From the IMG/VR virus record IMGVR_UViG_3300043413_000144, positions 1 to 35,110 of that record: DNA of 35,110 nucleotides. One strand, 5' to 3'. The translations under genes were made by a program, and so were the position numbers. How positions within the stretch are numbered: position 1 is the first letter of the stretch; each line of letters opens with the position of its first letter. The notes under the pieces were generated by a model. The model was given only the letters and a program-made list of their open reading frames with translations, searched no databases and had not been told where the DNA came from. Below are positions 6,525 to 13,338 of this stretch, one piece after another. This DNA comes from a virus.

Positions 6525-7187
6525 CTAGCGGCGCCGTCTGCGGCGGCGGTGTTCCACCATGGTGCCGATGATTTGAATGGGCTGGCGATCTGATCGCATG
6601 GTGGCGTAATCGTCATTGAGCGGGGCCAGTTCGAAGATCTCTTTGCCATCTTCGCTGTAGCCGCGGGGGCGGTACTTCTTGAAGGTGGCCTCTTCCTCGC
6701 CGTTCTTGGCCACCACGAAGTCGCCAGGGTGGAGCGGTTCGTCCGGGTCAATCAGCACCAGATCGCCCTCGGTGAATTCCGGCTCCATGGAGTTACCCCG
6801 GATCACGATGGCAAAGGCGCGATCGCCAAGCTCGAGATCGGTGGTGATGTAGGCCATATTGCCATCGCACTCGCGGATCTCGTTCGGTGCTGTCCATACC
6901 CCCGCCTGCACATAGCTGATCACCGGGATCCGGTGAGTGTCAGGCTGGGCTATCTCCATATTCGGTTCGTCGCCGACGATATTGCCATCAACCCCGATAT
7001 TGATGCTCTTGAGATCAAGAACGCTCATGATGTTGAGGATCACGTCCATTGCTGGTTCGCGGCGTTTATTCAACCAGTGCCCGATCGCCCCCTGAGTTAC
7101 CCCCAGCTTTTCAGCTAGTTGCTCCTGAGTGATGCCGAGCTTCTTCATCCGGCTCTTGGCCAGACTGTGCCATGTCTCTTTTTCCAT
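6525..7187 (-). CDS. cI: CI-like repressor, LexA/S24 family
   Basis: A 220-residue lysogeny repressor. Residues about 8-60 are an XRE helix-turn-helix (ITQEQLAEKLGVTQGAIGHWLNKR). The rest is an S24 autoprotease: cleavage site Ala95-Gly96 in YVQAGVW, nucleophile Ser133 in GNSMEP, and catalytic Lys near residue 170 in ATFKKY. RecA-stimulated self-cleavage would induce the prophage after DNA damage. ATG at 7187 has no ribosome site but lies where transcription from the predicted maintenance promoter should start, so the message may be leaderless, as for lambda cI. The protein ends in seven arginines, which is unusual. Confidence 0.95.
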   Translation of the reverse strand: MEKETWHSLAKSRMKKLGITQEQLAEKLGVTQGAIGHWLNKRREPAMDVILNIMSVLDLKSINIGVDGNIVGDEPNMEIAQPDTHRIPVISYVQAGVWTAPNEIRECDGNMAYITTDLELGDRAFAIVIRGNSMEPEFTEGDLVLIDPDEPLHPGDFVVAKNGEEEATFKKYRPRGYSEDGKEIFELAPLNDDYATMRSDRQPIQIIGTMVEHRRRRRRR

Positions 7188-7194
7188 GCTGAAA

Positions 7195-7222
7195 ATATTA
7201 CGTTGCGTATTGTTTTTCTCAA
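7195..7222 (-). promoter_or_regulatory. Repressor-maintenance promoter (PRM-like)
   Basis: On the minus strand TTGAGA (7217-7222) and TAATAT (7195-7200) are 16 bp apart. Initiation seven or eight bases further on would fall at the A of the cI start codon. Operator 7197-7211 covers the -10, so high repressor would switch its own gene off. Confidence 0.55.
7197..7211. promoter_or_regulatory. Repressor operator OR3-like
   Basis: ATTACGTTGCGTATT matches 11 of 15 positions of the OL1 dyad and lies over the predicted cI promoter. Most diverged of the five sites. Confidence 0.5.
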
Positions 7223-7230
7223 CGCACAAA

Positions 7231-7258
7231 TTGTCATGGCTGCAAATCGTGTTATAGT
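7231..7258 (+). promoter_or_regulatory. Rightward early promoter (PR-like)
   Basis: TTGTCA (7231-7236) and TATAGT (7253-7258) are separated by 16 bp. It would transcribe cro, cII and the replication genes. Operators at 7239-7253 and 7256-7270 cover its spacer, -10 and start point. Confidence 0.7.
7239..7253. promoter_or_regulatory. Repressor operator OR2-like
   Basis: On the minus strand AACACGATTTGCAGC, 11 of 15 matches to OL2 with the core ACGATTTG intact. It lies in the spacer of the rightward promoter, 17 bp from the next site. Confidence 0.5.
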
Positions 7259-7270
7259 ACATATCGTATT
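7256..7270. promoter_or_regulatory. Repressor operator OR1-like
   Basis: On the minus strand AATACGATATGTACT, 14 of 15 matches to OL1. It covers the -10 and start point of the rightward promoter, so binding would block cro transcription. Confidence 0.75.
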
Positions 7271-7299
7271 AAGTCACCCCAAAGAGAACGGAGTTGTCG

Positions 7300-7509
7300 A
7301 TGAACAACATCAAGGAACTGCGCGACAAGGCGGGCAAGACGCAGTCCGATTTGGCCGCCGAGCTCGGAATCACTCAGGGGGCGGTTGCTCACTACGAGAA
7401 GAGCCGTCGCAAGCCTGGGTTGGACACCTGCAGAAAGATTGCGTCTGTCATCAATCGCTGGGGGGTGAAGTGCTCCATCAACGATGTATTCCCCCCTGAA
7501 AACTGCTGA
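7300..7509 (+). CDS. cro: Cro-like XRE repressor
   Basis: A 69-residue single-domain XRE helix-turn-helix protein (MNNIKELRDKAGKTQSDLAAELGITQGAVAHYEK). It diverges from cI and shares the GITQ/GVTQ recognition-helix style, so the two probably bind the same operators. Cro-type proteins repress the maintenance promoter and favour lytic growth. GGAG lies 6 bp before ATG at 7300; an in-frame TTG at 7294 abuts that site and is unlikely. It is the first gene of the rightward early operon, followed after 8 bp by cII. Confidence 0.93.
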   Translation: MNNIKELRDKAGKTQSDLAAELGITQGAVAHYEKSRRKPGLDTCRKIASVINRWGVKCSINDVFPPENC

Positions 7510-7517
7510 GAACCATC

Positions 7518-8039
7518 ATGACAGAAGCCAAAAAAACAACCACGAGAGTCAAGCGGGATCACTCCCACGCATCTGACCCTATTGACGCCGCTTATCAGTT
7601 GAGCCGCCGGTACAACATCACCGAGTTGGCCAAGCTGATGGGCAACAAGCGCCCGACCACCTTGAACAACAAGTTCAACCCGCAGTGCGAAGACCATCAC
7701 CTGACCCTGTCTGAGGCTATGGCCGTGACCGAGCTGACCGGTGACAACGCCATTCTGCAAGCCTGGGCGCTGTCTCGTGGTCATGTGCTGGTGGCCCTGC
7801 CGGATAGCACGGTGAGCGAGGAAGAGTTGGCCGACCAGGTGATGACCGTCACCTCAGTGGTGGGGGCGGTGTTCGGTGAGCTGCATCTGGCGCGTCAGGA
7901 CGGGGTGATTGACCCGATCGAGCGTCAGGCAATTACGGCGGCAGTGCATCGCGCCATCAGGGAGCTGTTGAGTTTGGATGAGTCAGTGGCAAGTCAAGTT
8001 CGTTCGTTGCCAGTGGCAGTGCAAGGAGGAGCGAAGTGA
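7518..8039 (+). CDS. CP76-type CII regulatory protein
   Basis: This 173-residue protein matches the phage CII family named after CP76. The conserved part YNITELAKLMGNKRPTTLNNKFNP is followed by HHLTLSEAMAVTELTGDNAILQAWA, a helix-turn-helix with an extra helical region. Its C-terminal third (about residues 105-173) is a helical segment of unknown role. CII proteins act early after infection in the lysis-lysogeny decision. It follows cro by 8 bp, and its stop overlaps the start of the next gene (TGATG). The family assignment is firm; its target promoter is not identified. Confidence 0.9.
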   Translation: MTEAKKTTTRVKRDHSHASDPIDAAYQLSRRYNITELAKLMGNKRPTTLNNKFNPQCEDHHLTLSEAMAVTELTGDNAILQAWALSRGHVLVALPDSTVSEEELADQVMTVTSVVGAVFGELHLARQDGVIDPIERQAITAAVHRAIRELLSLDESVASQVRSLPVAVQGGAK

Positions 8040-8329
8040 TGAACGTCGTTGAAATGAATCGGGCCCGCGCTGCGGTAACAGCCGGACCCACGGTCGATTT
8101 CACTGGAGAAAACAACATGGATAAGCGTACCGAAGCTGGCGCCAAAGCGCAAGGCAAGCGCCGCAACGTGATTCCGGCAGTGATCCCGCGCCTGGTGGAG
8201 AGTCAGGGCCAGTCCTATCTGGTCTATGGCGGTCTGCTGCGCGGCATCAAGATCCCGGCAACCCCCGAGCAGGCCAAGCGTCACCTGAACTGCCTTATGC
8301 AGCACCTGCAGGAGGTGGCTCATGGGTAA
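8039..8329 (+). CDS. Hypothetical early protein, 96 residues
   Basis: A basic small protein with unknown function. The second half has a compact fold signature (YLVYGGLLRGIKIPATPEQAKRHLNCLMQHL). AAGGAGGA lies 9 bp before ATG at 8039; GTG at 8036 in the same frame is an alternative. A second in-frame ATG at 8117 is preceded by GGAGAAAA and could give a shorter 70-residue form that begins with the conserved-looking part. It overlaps cII and the O-like gene, so all three are coupled. Confidence 0.72.
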   Translation: MNVVEMNRARAAVTAGPTVDFTGENNMDKRTEAGAKAQGKRRNVIPAVIPRLVESQGQSYLVYGGLLRGIKIPATPEQAKRHLNCLMQHLQEVAHG

Positions 8330-9236
8330 CCTTGCCACCGTTATTCAATTCCCCGCTCATAGCGCACCAGCGAAGCCACAGGAGGTCATGGTGGCAGATT
8401 GTGATGATGGTTACACCAGACTGGCGAACGACCTGCTCGACGCGCTGATTGAGGCTGACCTGACCAAGCACCAGTACAAGGTGGCCCTGGCTGTCATCCG
8501 CAAGACCTACGGCTTCAACAAGTCTATGGACTGGATGACCAACGAGCAGATTGCCGAGGCGACCAACATCCCGGCCACTCGGGTAAGCACTGCCAAGAAT
8601 GAGCTGTTGCGCATGGGTGTGCTCATCAGTCGTGGCCGTAAAACTGGCCCGAACAAGGTCATTTCTGAGTGGCAAACTCACATTCCCCAAAATGGGGAAA
8701 CATTCCACAAAACAGGGAAGGAAAGTTTCCCCAAAACAGGGAAGGCATCTTCCCCGAAACAGGGATACACAAAAGACACTATTCAAAAGACAAGAAAGAC
8801 AAAAGATCAAAACACTAGCGCCGAGCCCGCTATCGCGGACTCCACGCCGGTGGTGATTGAATCTGTTTCTGCTGAGCCTGTTTCACTGCCAGCCAAACAG
8901 CCAGCACCGCAGGAGCCTGTGGTGATCACCATGCCGCTCAACAGCGGTGAGCATCAGGTCACCGAATCGTTCGCAGCCCAGATGCAAGCCCTGTATCCGG
9001 CGGTTGATGTGGCCCAAGAGCTGCGCACCATGACTGGATGGCTGATTGCCAACCCCACCAAGCGCAAGACCAAGACTGGTATCAACCGGTTTATCAACGC
9101 CTGGCTGTCGAAGTGCCAAGACCGCGGTGGCAGCAATGGCCTGCAGGCCTTCACGCCGCGCCGCAATGATCACACCGACCTGACCCAGACCATGACCGCC
9201 GCTGAGCTCAACCAGCGCATGCAGGAGGGTTTCTGA
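8322..9236 (+). CDS. O: Replication initiator, lambda O-like
   Basis: The N-terminal 110 residues match phage replication protein O: YTRLANDLLDALIEADLTKHQYKVALAVIRKTYGFNKSMDWMTNEQIAEATNI, a winged helix for binding origin iterons. The middle is a basic low-complexity linker (about residues 120-170), encoded by the iteron array itself. The C-terminal part (about 200-304) should contact the P-like loader, as in lambda. GGAGGTG precedes ATG at 8322. The protein would melt the origin and recruit P with host helicase. The next gene overlaps it by TGATG. Family call is strong; the interactions are by analogy to lambda. Confidence 0.93.
   Translation: MGNLATVIQFPAHSAPAKPQEVMVADCDDGYTRLANDLLDALIEADLTKHQYKVALAVIRKTYGFNKSMDWMTNEQIAEATNIPATRVSTAKNELLRMGVLISRGRKTGPNKVISEWQTHIPQNGETFHKTGKESFPKTGKASSPKQGYTKDTIQKTRKTKDQNTSAEPAIADSTPVVIESVSAEPVSLPAKQPAPQEPVVITMPLNSGEHQVTESFAAQMQALYPAVDVAQELRTMTGWLIANPTKRKTKTGINRFINAWLSKCQDRGGSNGLQAFTPRRNDHTDLTQTMTAAELNQRMQEGF
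8683..8766. repeat. Replication-origin iterons inside the O-like gene
   Basis: Four 17-bp units begin at 8683, 8703, 8727 and 8750, consensus TTCCCCAAAACAGGGAA, spaced 20-24 bp. Each is an imperfect dyad. A strongly A-rich, nearly C/T-free stretch follows (8767-8820), resembling the AT-rich unwinding element next to the iterons of lambda ori, which also lies inside gene O. Confidence 0.85.
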
Positions 9237-9913
9237 TGACCATGAAACCACTCAGTGCCGTGCTGCACGAGATCGCCACTGCGCCGACCGTGGAGACCAT
9301 CACCCCGCAGCAGCGCCCGCTGACCGATCGGGATTCCAAGATGGTGGCCACCCTGTTCGAGCAGCTGAAAGCGGTGTTCCCGGCATGGAAACAGGCATTC
9401 CCCACTGACGACCATCAACGCCGCGCCCTGGCCGAGTGGACTCGCGCCATGGTCGATGCCGGTTGCACCAGCCGCGAGCAGTTGCAGCTGGGGATGCGGA
9501 TGGCCCGCAGCAACGGCGGGGACTTCTTTCCGAGCACCAGCAAGTTCATCAAGTGGTGTGAGGTGACGCCGGAGTCACTGGGCTTGCCCACGCTGGATAG
9601 CGCGCTGGTTGAGGTTCGCACCCGCCGTTACACCCATCCCGCCGTTGAGCTGGCCGCCAAGGCAACCAGCTGGGAGCGCCAGACCCTGAGCGCAGACGCT
9701 TACCGCGCCGTGTTCGATCAGGCATACGCCCAGCTGGTGCGCAGGATGATGGCCGGTGAAGACCTGAACGCCGAGGTGATGAAGGGGCTGCCGACCAGGG
9801 CGCAGATCCAGCACAGCCCGGAGTTTTACCAGCAGGCAGGCCAGAGGGCCGTGGCAAACCTGAAAAAGCTGTTCAAGCGGGGAGGATGCAGTGATGCCAG
9901 TGACATTCAGTGA
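9236..9913 (+). CDS. P: Replication protein P, helicase loader
   Basis: A 225-residue protein of the lambda-P family. Residues about 35-110 carry the typical helical core (VATLFEQLKAVFPAWKQAFPTD, then LAEWTRAMVDAGCTSREQLQLGMRMARSNGGDFFPSTSKFIKWC). P-type loaders take the host DnaB helicase and deliver it to the O-bound origin. It follows the O-like gene with a TGATG overlap. An ATG two codons in, at 9242, is an alternative start. The C-terminus (KNLKKLFKRGGC-like basic tail) differs from lambda P. Confidence 0.9.
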   Translation: MTMKPLSAVLHEIATAPTVETITPQQRPLTDRDSKMVATLFEQLKAVFPAWKQAFPTDDHQRRALAEWTRAMVDAGCTSREQLQLGMRMARSNGGDFFPSTSKFIKWCEVTPESLGLPTLDSALVEVRTRRYTHPAVELAAKATSWERQTLSADAYRAVFDQAYAQLVRRMMAGEDLNAEVMKGLPTRAQIQHSPEFYQQAGQRAVANLKKLFKRGGCSDASDIQ

Positions 9914-10175
9914 AGCCTGCGAGCGGGATATCAAGGCCGCCAAGCATGTGCGGGTGGCGGTGTACCCGGAGGTGAAGGATTGGCTGCCGGTGCAGGTGCG
10001 CCTTGAGGTGTCGGATTGTCCGCGCCAGCTTGGGTCGACATCTGCGGCCCACCGTGCCGGGCACTATCTGGTGCAGGATGCCGATCTCGGCGAAGTCATG
10101 GCGGCGGTAAACGCCCTGCGCGGCCAGCAACAGCGGCCCGCCACGTTGGAGATGATCAAATGCGCGATTTCATGA
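9894..10175 (+). CDS. Hypothetical early protein, 93 residues
   Basis: Unknown family. The N-terminal half is mixed alpha/beta (VTFSEACERDIKAAKHVRVAVYPEVKDWLPVQVRLEV); the C-terminal half is helical (VMAAVNALRGQQQR). GGGAGG lies 8 bp before ATG at 9894; the GTG at 9891 is an alternative. It overlaps the end of P and its own end overlaps the small membrane gene by 16 bp. Confidence 0.7.
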   Translation: MPVTFSEACERDIKAAKHVRVAVYPEVKDWLPVQVRLEVSDCPRQLGSTSAAHRAGHYLVQDADLGEVMAAVNALRGQQQRPATLEMIKCAIS

Positions 10176-10252
10176 AGAGCACCCTGATGGTGGTGGTGAT
10201 GGTGGGTCTGGCTGTGTATCTGGCCGCGAATGTGTCGATGGGGGTGAAGTGA
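10160..10252 (+). CDS. 30-residue membrane peptide
   Basis: A very short gene, MRDFMKSTLMVVVMVGLAVY at its start, forming one transmembrane helix with a charged N-terminus. It overlaps the preceding gene by 16 bp and the following Rha/KilAC gene by TGATG, leaving no gap in the operon, which supports it being real. Function is unknown. It parallels the 26-residue membrane peptide at 2384-2464 in the leftward operon, though the two are not similar in sequence. Confidence 0.5.
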   Translation: MRDFMKSTLMVVVMVGLAVYLAANVSMGVK

Positions 10253-10962
10253 TGGAGCTGATGAAGGCAAACGCCAATCCGGTGATGAGCACCAGAGAGA
10301 TCGCTCAGTTGGTGAAAAGCAATCATTCGGATGTGAAGCGCTCGGCAGAACGGCTTTTCACTGCTGGTTTATTAACCCAGCCGCTGGCTGAGTTCCCATT
10401 TCAACACAATGGCAATGAATACACAGAGTACCGGCTGAACAAGCGTGATTCATTGGTGCTGGTTGCTCGACTGTCTCCTGAGTTCACCGCTGCCGTGGTT
10501 GACCGCTGGCAGGAGCTGGAGCAGCAGGCCAACCAGCCCGCGATGATAATCCCCCAGACGCTGCCGGAGGCGCTGCGGCTGGCTGCCGAGCTGGCAGAGC
10601 AGAAGATGGAGCTGGAGCGCAAGGTGGCGTTGGATGCCCCTGCGGTGGAGTTTGCGAAGCAGATCGCCAGCATCGAGAAGGGGATCACCCTGTCGGCATT
10701 CGCCAAGACCGTTGGCCTTGGCCCCACCAAGCTGTTCGCCATGCTGCGCGAGCGCAAGATCCTGATGAGTTGCCGTGGTGAGCGCTGGAACCTGCCGATG
10801 CAGGAGTTCGTAGACCGTGGTTACTTCGCCACCCGGGAGAGCACCTATTCATCGAACGGGGAGAAGCGGATCAGCTTTACCCCGCTGATCACCGGTAAGG
10901 GCCAGCAGTGGCTGGTGGAGCGGTTGATCCGTGATGGCGTACTGCGCGGGGTGGCTGCGTGA
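10252..10962 (+). CDS. Rha-family / KilAC-domain regulatory protein
   Basis: Two domains are clear in 236 residues. The first 85 match the Rha regulatory family (MSTREIAQLVKSNHSDVKRSAERL ... YRLNKRDSLVLVARLSPEFTAAVVDRWQELE). Residues about 125-230 match the KilAC/ANT C-terminal DNA-binding domain (ISIEKGITLSAFAKTVGLGPTKLFAMLRERKILM ... RDGVL). A helical linker joins them. Such proteins act as phage antirepressors or early regulators. The start at 10252 overlaps the membrane-peptide stop; GTG at 10249 is possible. The target is unknown. Confidence 0.88.
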   Translation: MELMKANANPVMSTREIAQLVKSNHSDVKRSAERLFTAGLLTQPLAEFPFQHNGNEYTEYRLNKRDSLVLVARLSPEFTAAVVDRWQELEQQANQPAMIIPQTLPEALRLAAELAEQKMELERKVALDAPAVEFAKQIASIEKGITLSAFAKTVGLGPTKLFAMLRERKILMSCRGERWNLPMQEFVDRGYFATRESTYSSNGEKRISFTPLITGKGQQWLVERLIRDGVLRGVAA

Positions 10963-11159
10963 CTCACAACCTCGCCAAACTCCCCGAGCAAGACCGCCAA
11001 CGTATCGAGCTGGAAAAGCAGGCTCATCTGCTGTTCTGGCGCCGTCGCCGTAACGATATCAGCCGGCAGAATGTGATCGCCGCCATCGATGCGGTGGATG
11101 AAGAGCACCGAGAGTGGTTCCGCCAGCTGATGAATCAGATCCGGAGTGCCGCCTCGTGA
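10959..11159 (+). CDS. Hypothetical early protein, 66 residues
   Basis: A small, highly charged helical protein (QDRQRIELEKQAHLLFWRRRRNDISRQNVIAAIDAVDEEHREWFRQLMNQI), with no family I can name. It starts at GTG 10959, which overlaps the stop of the Rha/KilAC gene (GTGA), and its own stop overlaps the GTG of the DUF968 gene in the same way. The pattern of back-to-back GTGA overlaps indicates coupled translation. The charge and length would suit a nucleic-acid-binding or adaptor protein; that is a guess. Confidence 0.72.
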   Translation: MTHNLAKLPEQDRQRIELEKQAHLLFWRRRRNDISRQNVIAAIDAVDEEHREWFRQLMNQIRSAAS

Positions 11160-12148
11160 CTACCAACGCTGTTTTTGTTGAGGCTATGGGGCTGGCACTG
11201 GTGCAGCTGGGTGAAAACCTGGCTGCCACCAAGCGCCATCTGGCAGGCCATCCGGTACGGCTGGTGCGAGACCATAGCGCCGATCTGCTGCGTCAGTTCC
11301 CCGAGCTGGTGGCTGCGCTGGCCTGTGCCGAGGTGGTGAATGCCGCCGGTGGTGAGTTGCTGACCGCCAATGCCGGGCACTGCGTGATCGGCCATGACTG
11401 CGCTGGTGAGTCGGTCACGGCCGAGGTAGAGGGGGTTCACCTGCCGCTGTGCTGGCACCACGACAACGAGCGCCACGATGGGCAGTTGCCGATCTCCCTG
11501 GCTGCGGTGGCTGAGTGGGTTGCCAGGGTGGTGCTGCAGAAGGTGGCTGGCTGGTGCGGGGTGTCTCAGCTCGATCTGGGTGTGCGGGACCTCTGTTGGT
11601 GGGCGACCGTTTACAAGGTGCAGCATTGCCTGCCTACCGCCGTGCTGCGCGATGCCTGCCGCTTGCCGCCACTGGAGCCTGAGCGGGTGCTGGTGCCAGG
11701 GCGCGGCTACAAGGAGACCGATGCCAGATACCGCGTCAACCAATCCAAGCTGCTGGCGGATGATCCGCTTGCCGAGCTGCGCCCCCGCATCAAGGCCAAA
11801 CCGGCCATTCGCCATATCAACCCTGAACCCGCCGCCCTGTTTATGGGCAAGCCTAAGCTCCAGCGCTGGGAGTGTTCGGCATACCTGGCCTTTGTTCGCC
11901 AGTTGCCCTGTGTGCTGACCGGCCGCCGCGAGGGGGTAGAGGCGCACCACGTAGTGGGCCACGGCATGAGTGTGATGGGCAGCAAGGCCCATGACCTGAT
12001 GGTGTTCCCGCTCGCCCACCAGCCGCACATGGAGTTGCACCAGATCGGTTGGAAGGCCTGGGAGGCCAAGCACGGTTCGCAGCTGCAGCATGTCATCAAC
12101 ACACTGGAGCTGGCCTGCTCCTTGGGAGTGTTCAATGAAAAAGCCTGA
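11156..12148 (+). CDS. DUF968 protein, HNH-like nuclease domain
   Basis: A 330-residue protein typical of phage DUF968. The N-terminal part has a Cys/His-rich region (HCVIGHDCAGE ... LCWHHDN). The C-terminal domain (about residues 240-325) has LPCVLTGRREGVEAHHVVGHG, then SKAHDLMVFPLAHQPHMELHQIGWKAWEAKHG, with the HH...H...H arrangement of HNH-type nucleases such as Ref. It lies directly before rusA and probably acts in recombination or DNA processing. GTG at 11156 overlaps the upstream stop, and GGAG is 9 bp away. Nuclease activity is inferred from the motif only. Confidence 0.85.
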   Translation: MTTNAVFVEAMGLALVQLGENLAATKRHLAGHPVRLVRDHSADLLRQFPELVAALACAEVVNAAGGELLTANAGHCVIGHDCAGESVTAEVEGVHLPLCWHHDNERHDGQLPISLAAVAEWVARVVLQKVAGWCGVSQLDLGVRDLCWWATVYKVQHCLPTAVLRDACRLPPLEPERVLVPGRGYKETDARYRVNQSKLLADDPLAELRPRIKAKPAIRHINPEPAALFMGKPKLQRWECSAYLAFVRQLPCVLTGRREGVEAHHVVGHGMSVMGSKAHDLMVFPLAHQPHMELHQIGWKAWEAKHGSQLQHVINTLELACSLGVFNEKA

Positions 12149-12521
12149 GTCATTCACCGTCACCCTGCCGTGGCCACCTTCAACCAACCGGATCTGGCGC
12201 AATGTGGCGGTGAAGGGCAAGCCGCGCACCCTGCTCAGTGAGGAGGGGCGGCGCTACCGCACCAACGCGGCCCAGATGTGCATGCTGGGCGGGGTCAATA
12301 ACCGCCAGCTGGCCGGCCGCCTTGCGGTGTCGCTGGTTGCCTGCCCGCCCGATCGCCGGGCGCGGGATCTCGATAACGTGCTCAAGGCTACTCTGGACGC
12401 CATGACCCATGCCGGGGTGTGGCTGGATGACAGCCAGATCGATCTGTTGAGCGTGGAGCGTGCCCAGGTGGTGAAGGGTGGCGAACTGCGGGTGACCATT
12501 TCAGTGAGGGAGGTGGCATGA
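12135..12521 (+). CDS. rusA: RusA Holliday-junction resolvase
   Basis: A 128-residue RusA-type endonuclease. PWPPSTNRIWR forms the N-terminal signature. The catalytic acidic residues are Asp78 and Asp80 in RDLDN and Asp98/99 in WLDDSQI, with Lys84 in between, as in E. coli RusA. It resolves four-way junctions formed during phage recombination and replication, preparing DNA for packaging. GGGAG stands 6 bp before ATG at 12135. It overlaps DUF968 upstream and the Mor-like gene downstream (ATGA). All key residues are present, so it should be active. Confidence 0.96.
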   Translation: MKKPESFTVTLPWPPSTNRIWRNVAVKGKPRTLLSEEGRRYRTNAAQMCMLGGVNNRQLAGRLAVSLVACPPDRRARDLDNVLKATLDAMTHAGVWLDDSQIDLLSVERAQVVKGGELRVTISVREVA

Positions 12522-13021
12522 GGAGCGCGCTGGCCGAGTTGCCCCGCAGCGTGCGGGAGATCGCAGAGGTGATCGGGGTAGAGCCGGCGCTCTATCTGGT
12601 TGGCCAGTTGCCGCGCTGCTATGAGCGTGATCACCGCTACCCTGGTGCCAAGCGCTCTTGCGTGATCCTCTACGTGCCCAAGACCCTGCGCCCCGATCAC
12701 CCGCTGGTGACCATTCTCGGCTGGCCGGATGCTGACAAGCTGGTGAAGGAGTTCGGCGGGGAGATCCTTCAGCCAGGCAACTGCATGGACATCTACCGCC
12801 GGTTTCGGGATCAGGCCATCGTGAAGATGCTCAAGGATGGCACCCCCTCTGCCTATATCGCTGAAATCATGGGGCTGTCTGAGCGTCAGATAAGAAATCT
12901 GGCGCGGGCAGAAATCCCCCAAGAGGATAGCAAAGCTGCAATTGGCAACACTCCGAGAGGTAAGAGCACCGGAGCTATACCAATGAAAAACAACATGGGG
13001 GCCCGCACAGCATGGGCCTGA
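12518..13021 (+). CDS. Mor-family transcription activator
   Basis: A 167-residue relative of the Mu middle-operon regulator Mor and late activator C. The dimerisation region is followed by HPLVTILGWPDADKLVKEFGGEILQPGN, the hallmark of the family, and the C-terminal helix-turn-helix PSAYIAEIMGLSERQIRNLAR. As the last early gene before the lysis genes, it takes the place that Q holds in lambda, so it likely activates late transcription. After the helix-turn-helix comes a 35-residue tail that contains one copy of the dispersed repeat (EIPQED). It overlaps rusA by 4 bp and the holin-like gene by 10 bp. Confidence 0.88.
   Translation: MRSALAELPRSVREIAEVIGVEPALYLVGQLPRCYERDHRYPGAKRSCVILYVPKTLRPDHPLVTILGWPDADKLVKEFGGEILQPGNCMDIYRRFRDQAIVKMLKDGTPSAYIAEIMGLSERQIRNLARAEIPQEDSKAAIGNTPRGKSTGAIPMKNNMGARTAWA
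12911..12928 (+). repeat. Dispersed late-region repeat, copy R1
   Basis: GAAATCCCCCAAGAGGAT, inside the 3' tail of the Mor-like gene, read there as EIPQED. It begins 101 bp before the first holin-like gene. See R2-R5. Confidence 0.85.
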
Positions 13022-13338
13022 TAGAGCGAATCCTCACAAATGCCGAGTGGGCCCTCGCGGGCCTTATCGGCGCCTTGGTGGCCGTCCCTTTCCATGAAGA
13101 ACTGCGCACCTGGAAGGGGCGCGTGGTCTTTATCGGTACCGGTGCGGCTTGCGCCTACTTCACCACGCCTCTGGCAATCAGCATGTATAGCATCGACCCC
13201 GGCCTAGCCGGTGGGGTCGGCTTTCTGCTGGGTGCCTTTGGCGGATCTCTGCTTGCCGCTGGCCTGCGCACCATCAAGGGGCTGGACCTGGTAGAGCTGG
13301 TGAGGCAGCGCTTCAGTCGAACAGGAGGCGGTCAATGA
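13012..13338 (+). CDS. Holin-like membrane protein
   Basis: A 108-residue protein with three predicted membrane segments (WALAGLIGALVAVPF, VVFIGTGAACAYFTTPLAI, GGVGFLLGAFGGSLLAAGL) and a charged C-terminal tail (RQRFSRTGGGQ). The layout and position directly before another membrane protein and an endolysin without signal peptide make it the main holin candidate. Holins open the inner membrane at a set time to release the endolysin. ATG at 13012 lies inside the end of the Mor-like gene with a weak GGGG upstream. The exact holin family is not certain. Confidence 0.8.
   Translation: MGLIERILTNAEWALAGLIGALVAVPFHEELRTWKGRVVFIGTGAACAYFTTPLAISMYSIDPGLAGGVGFLLGAFGGSLLAAGLRTIKGLDLVELVRQRFSRTGGGQ

Noticed and set aside
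11135-12229. 364-codon minus-strand opening
   Set aside because: Antisense to the DUF968 and rusA genes, both well supported on the plus strand.
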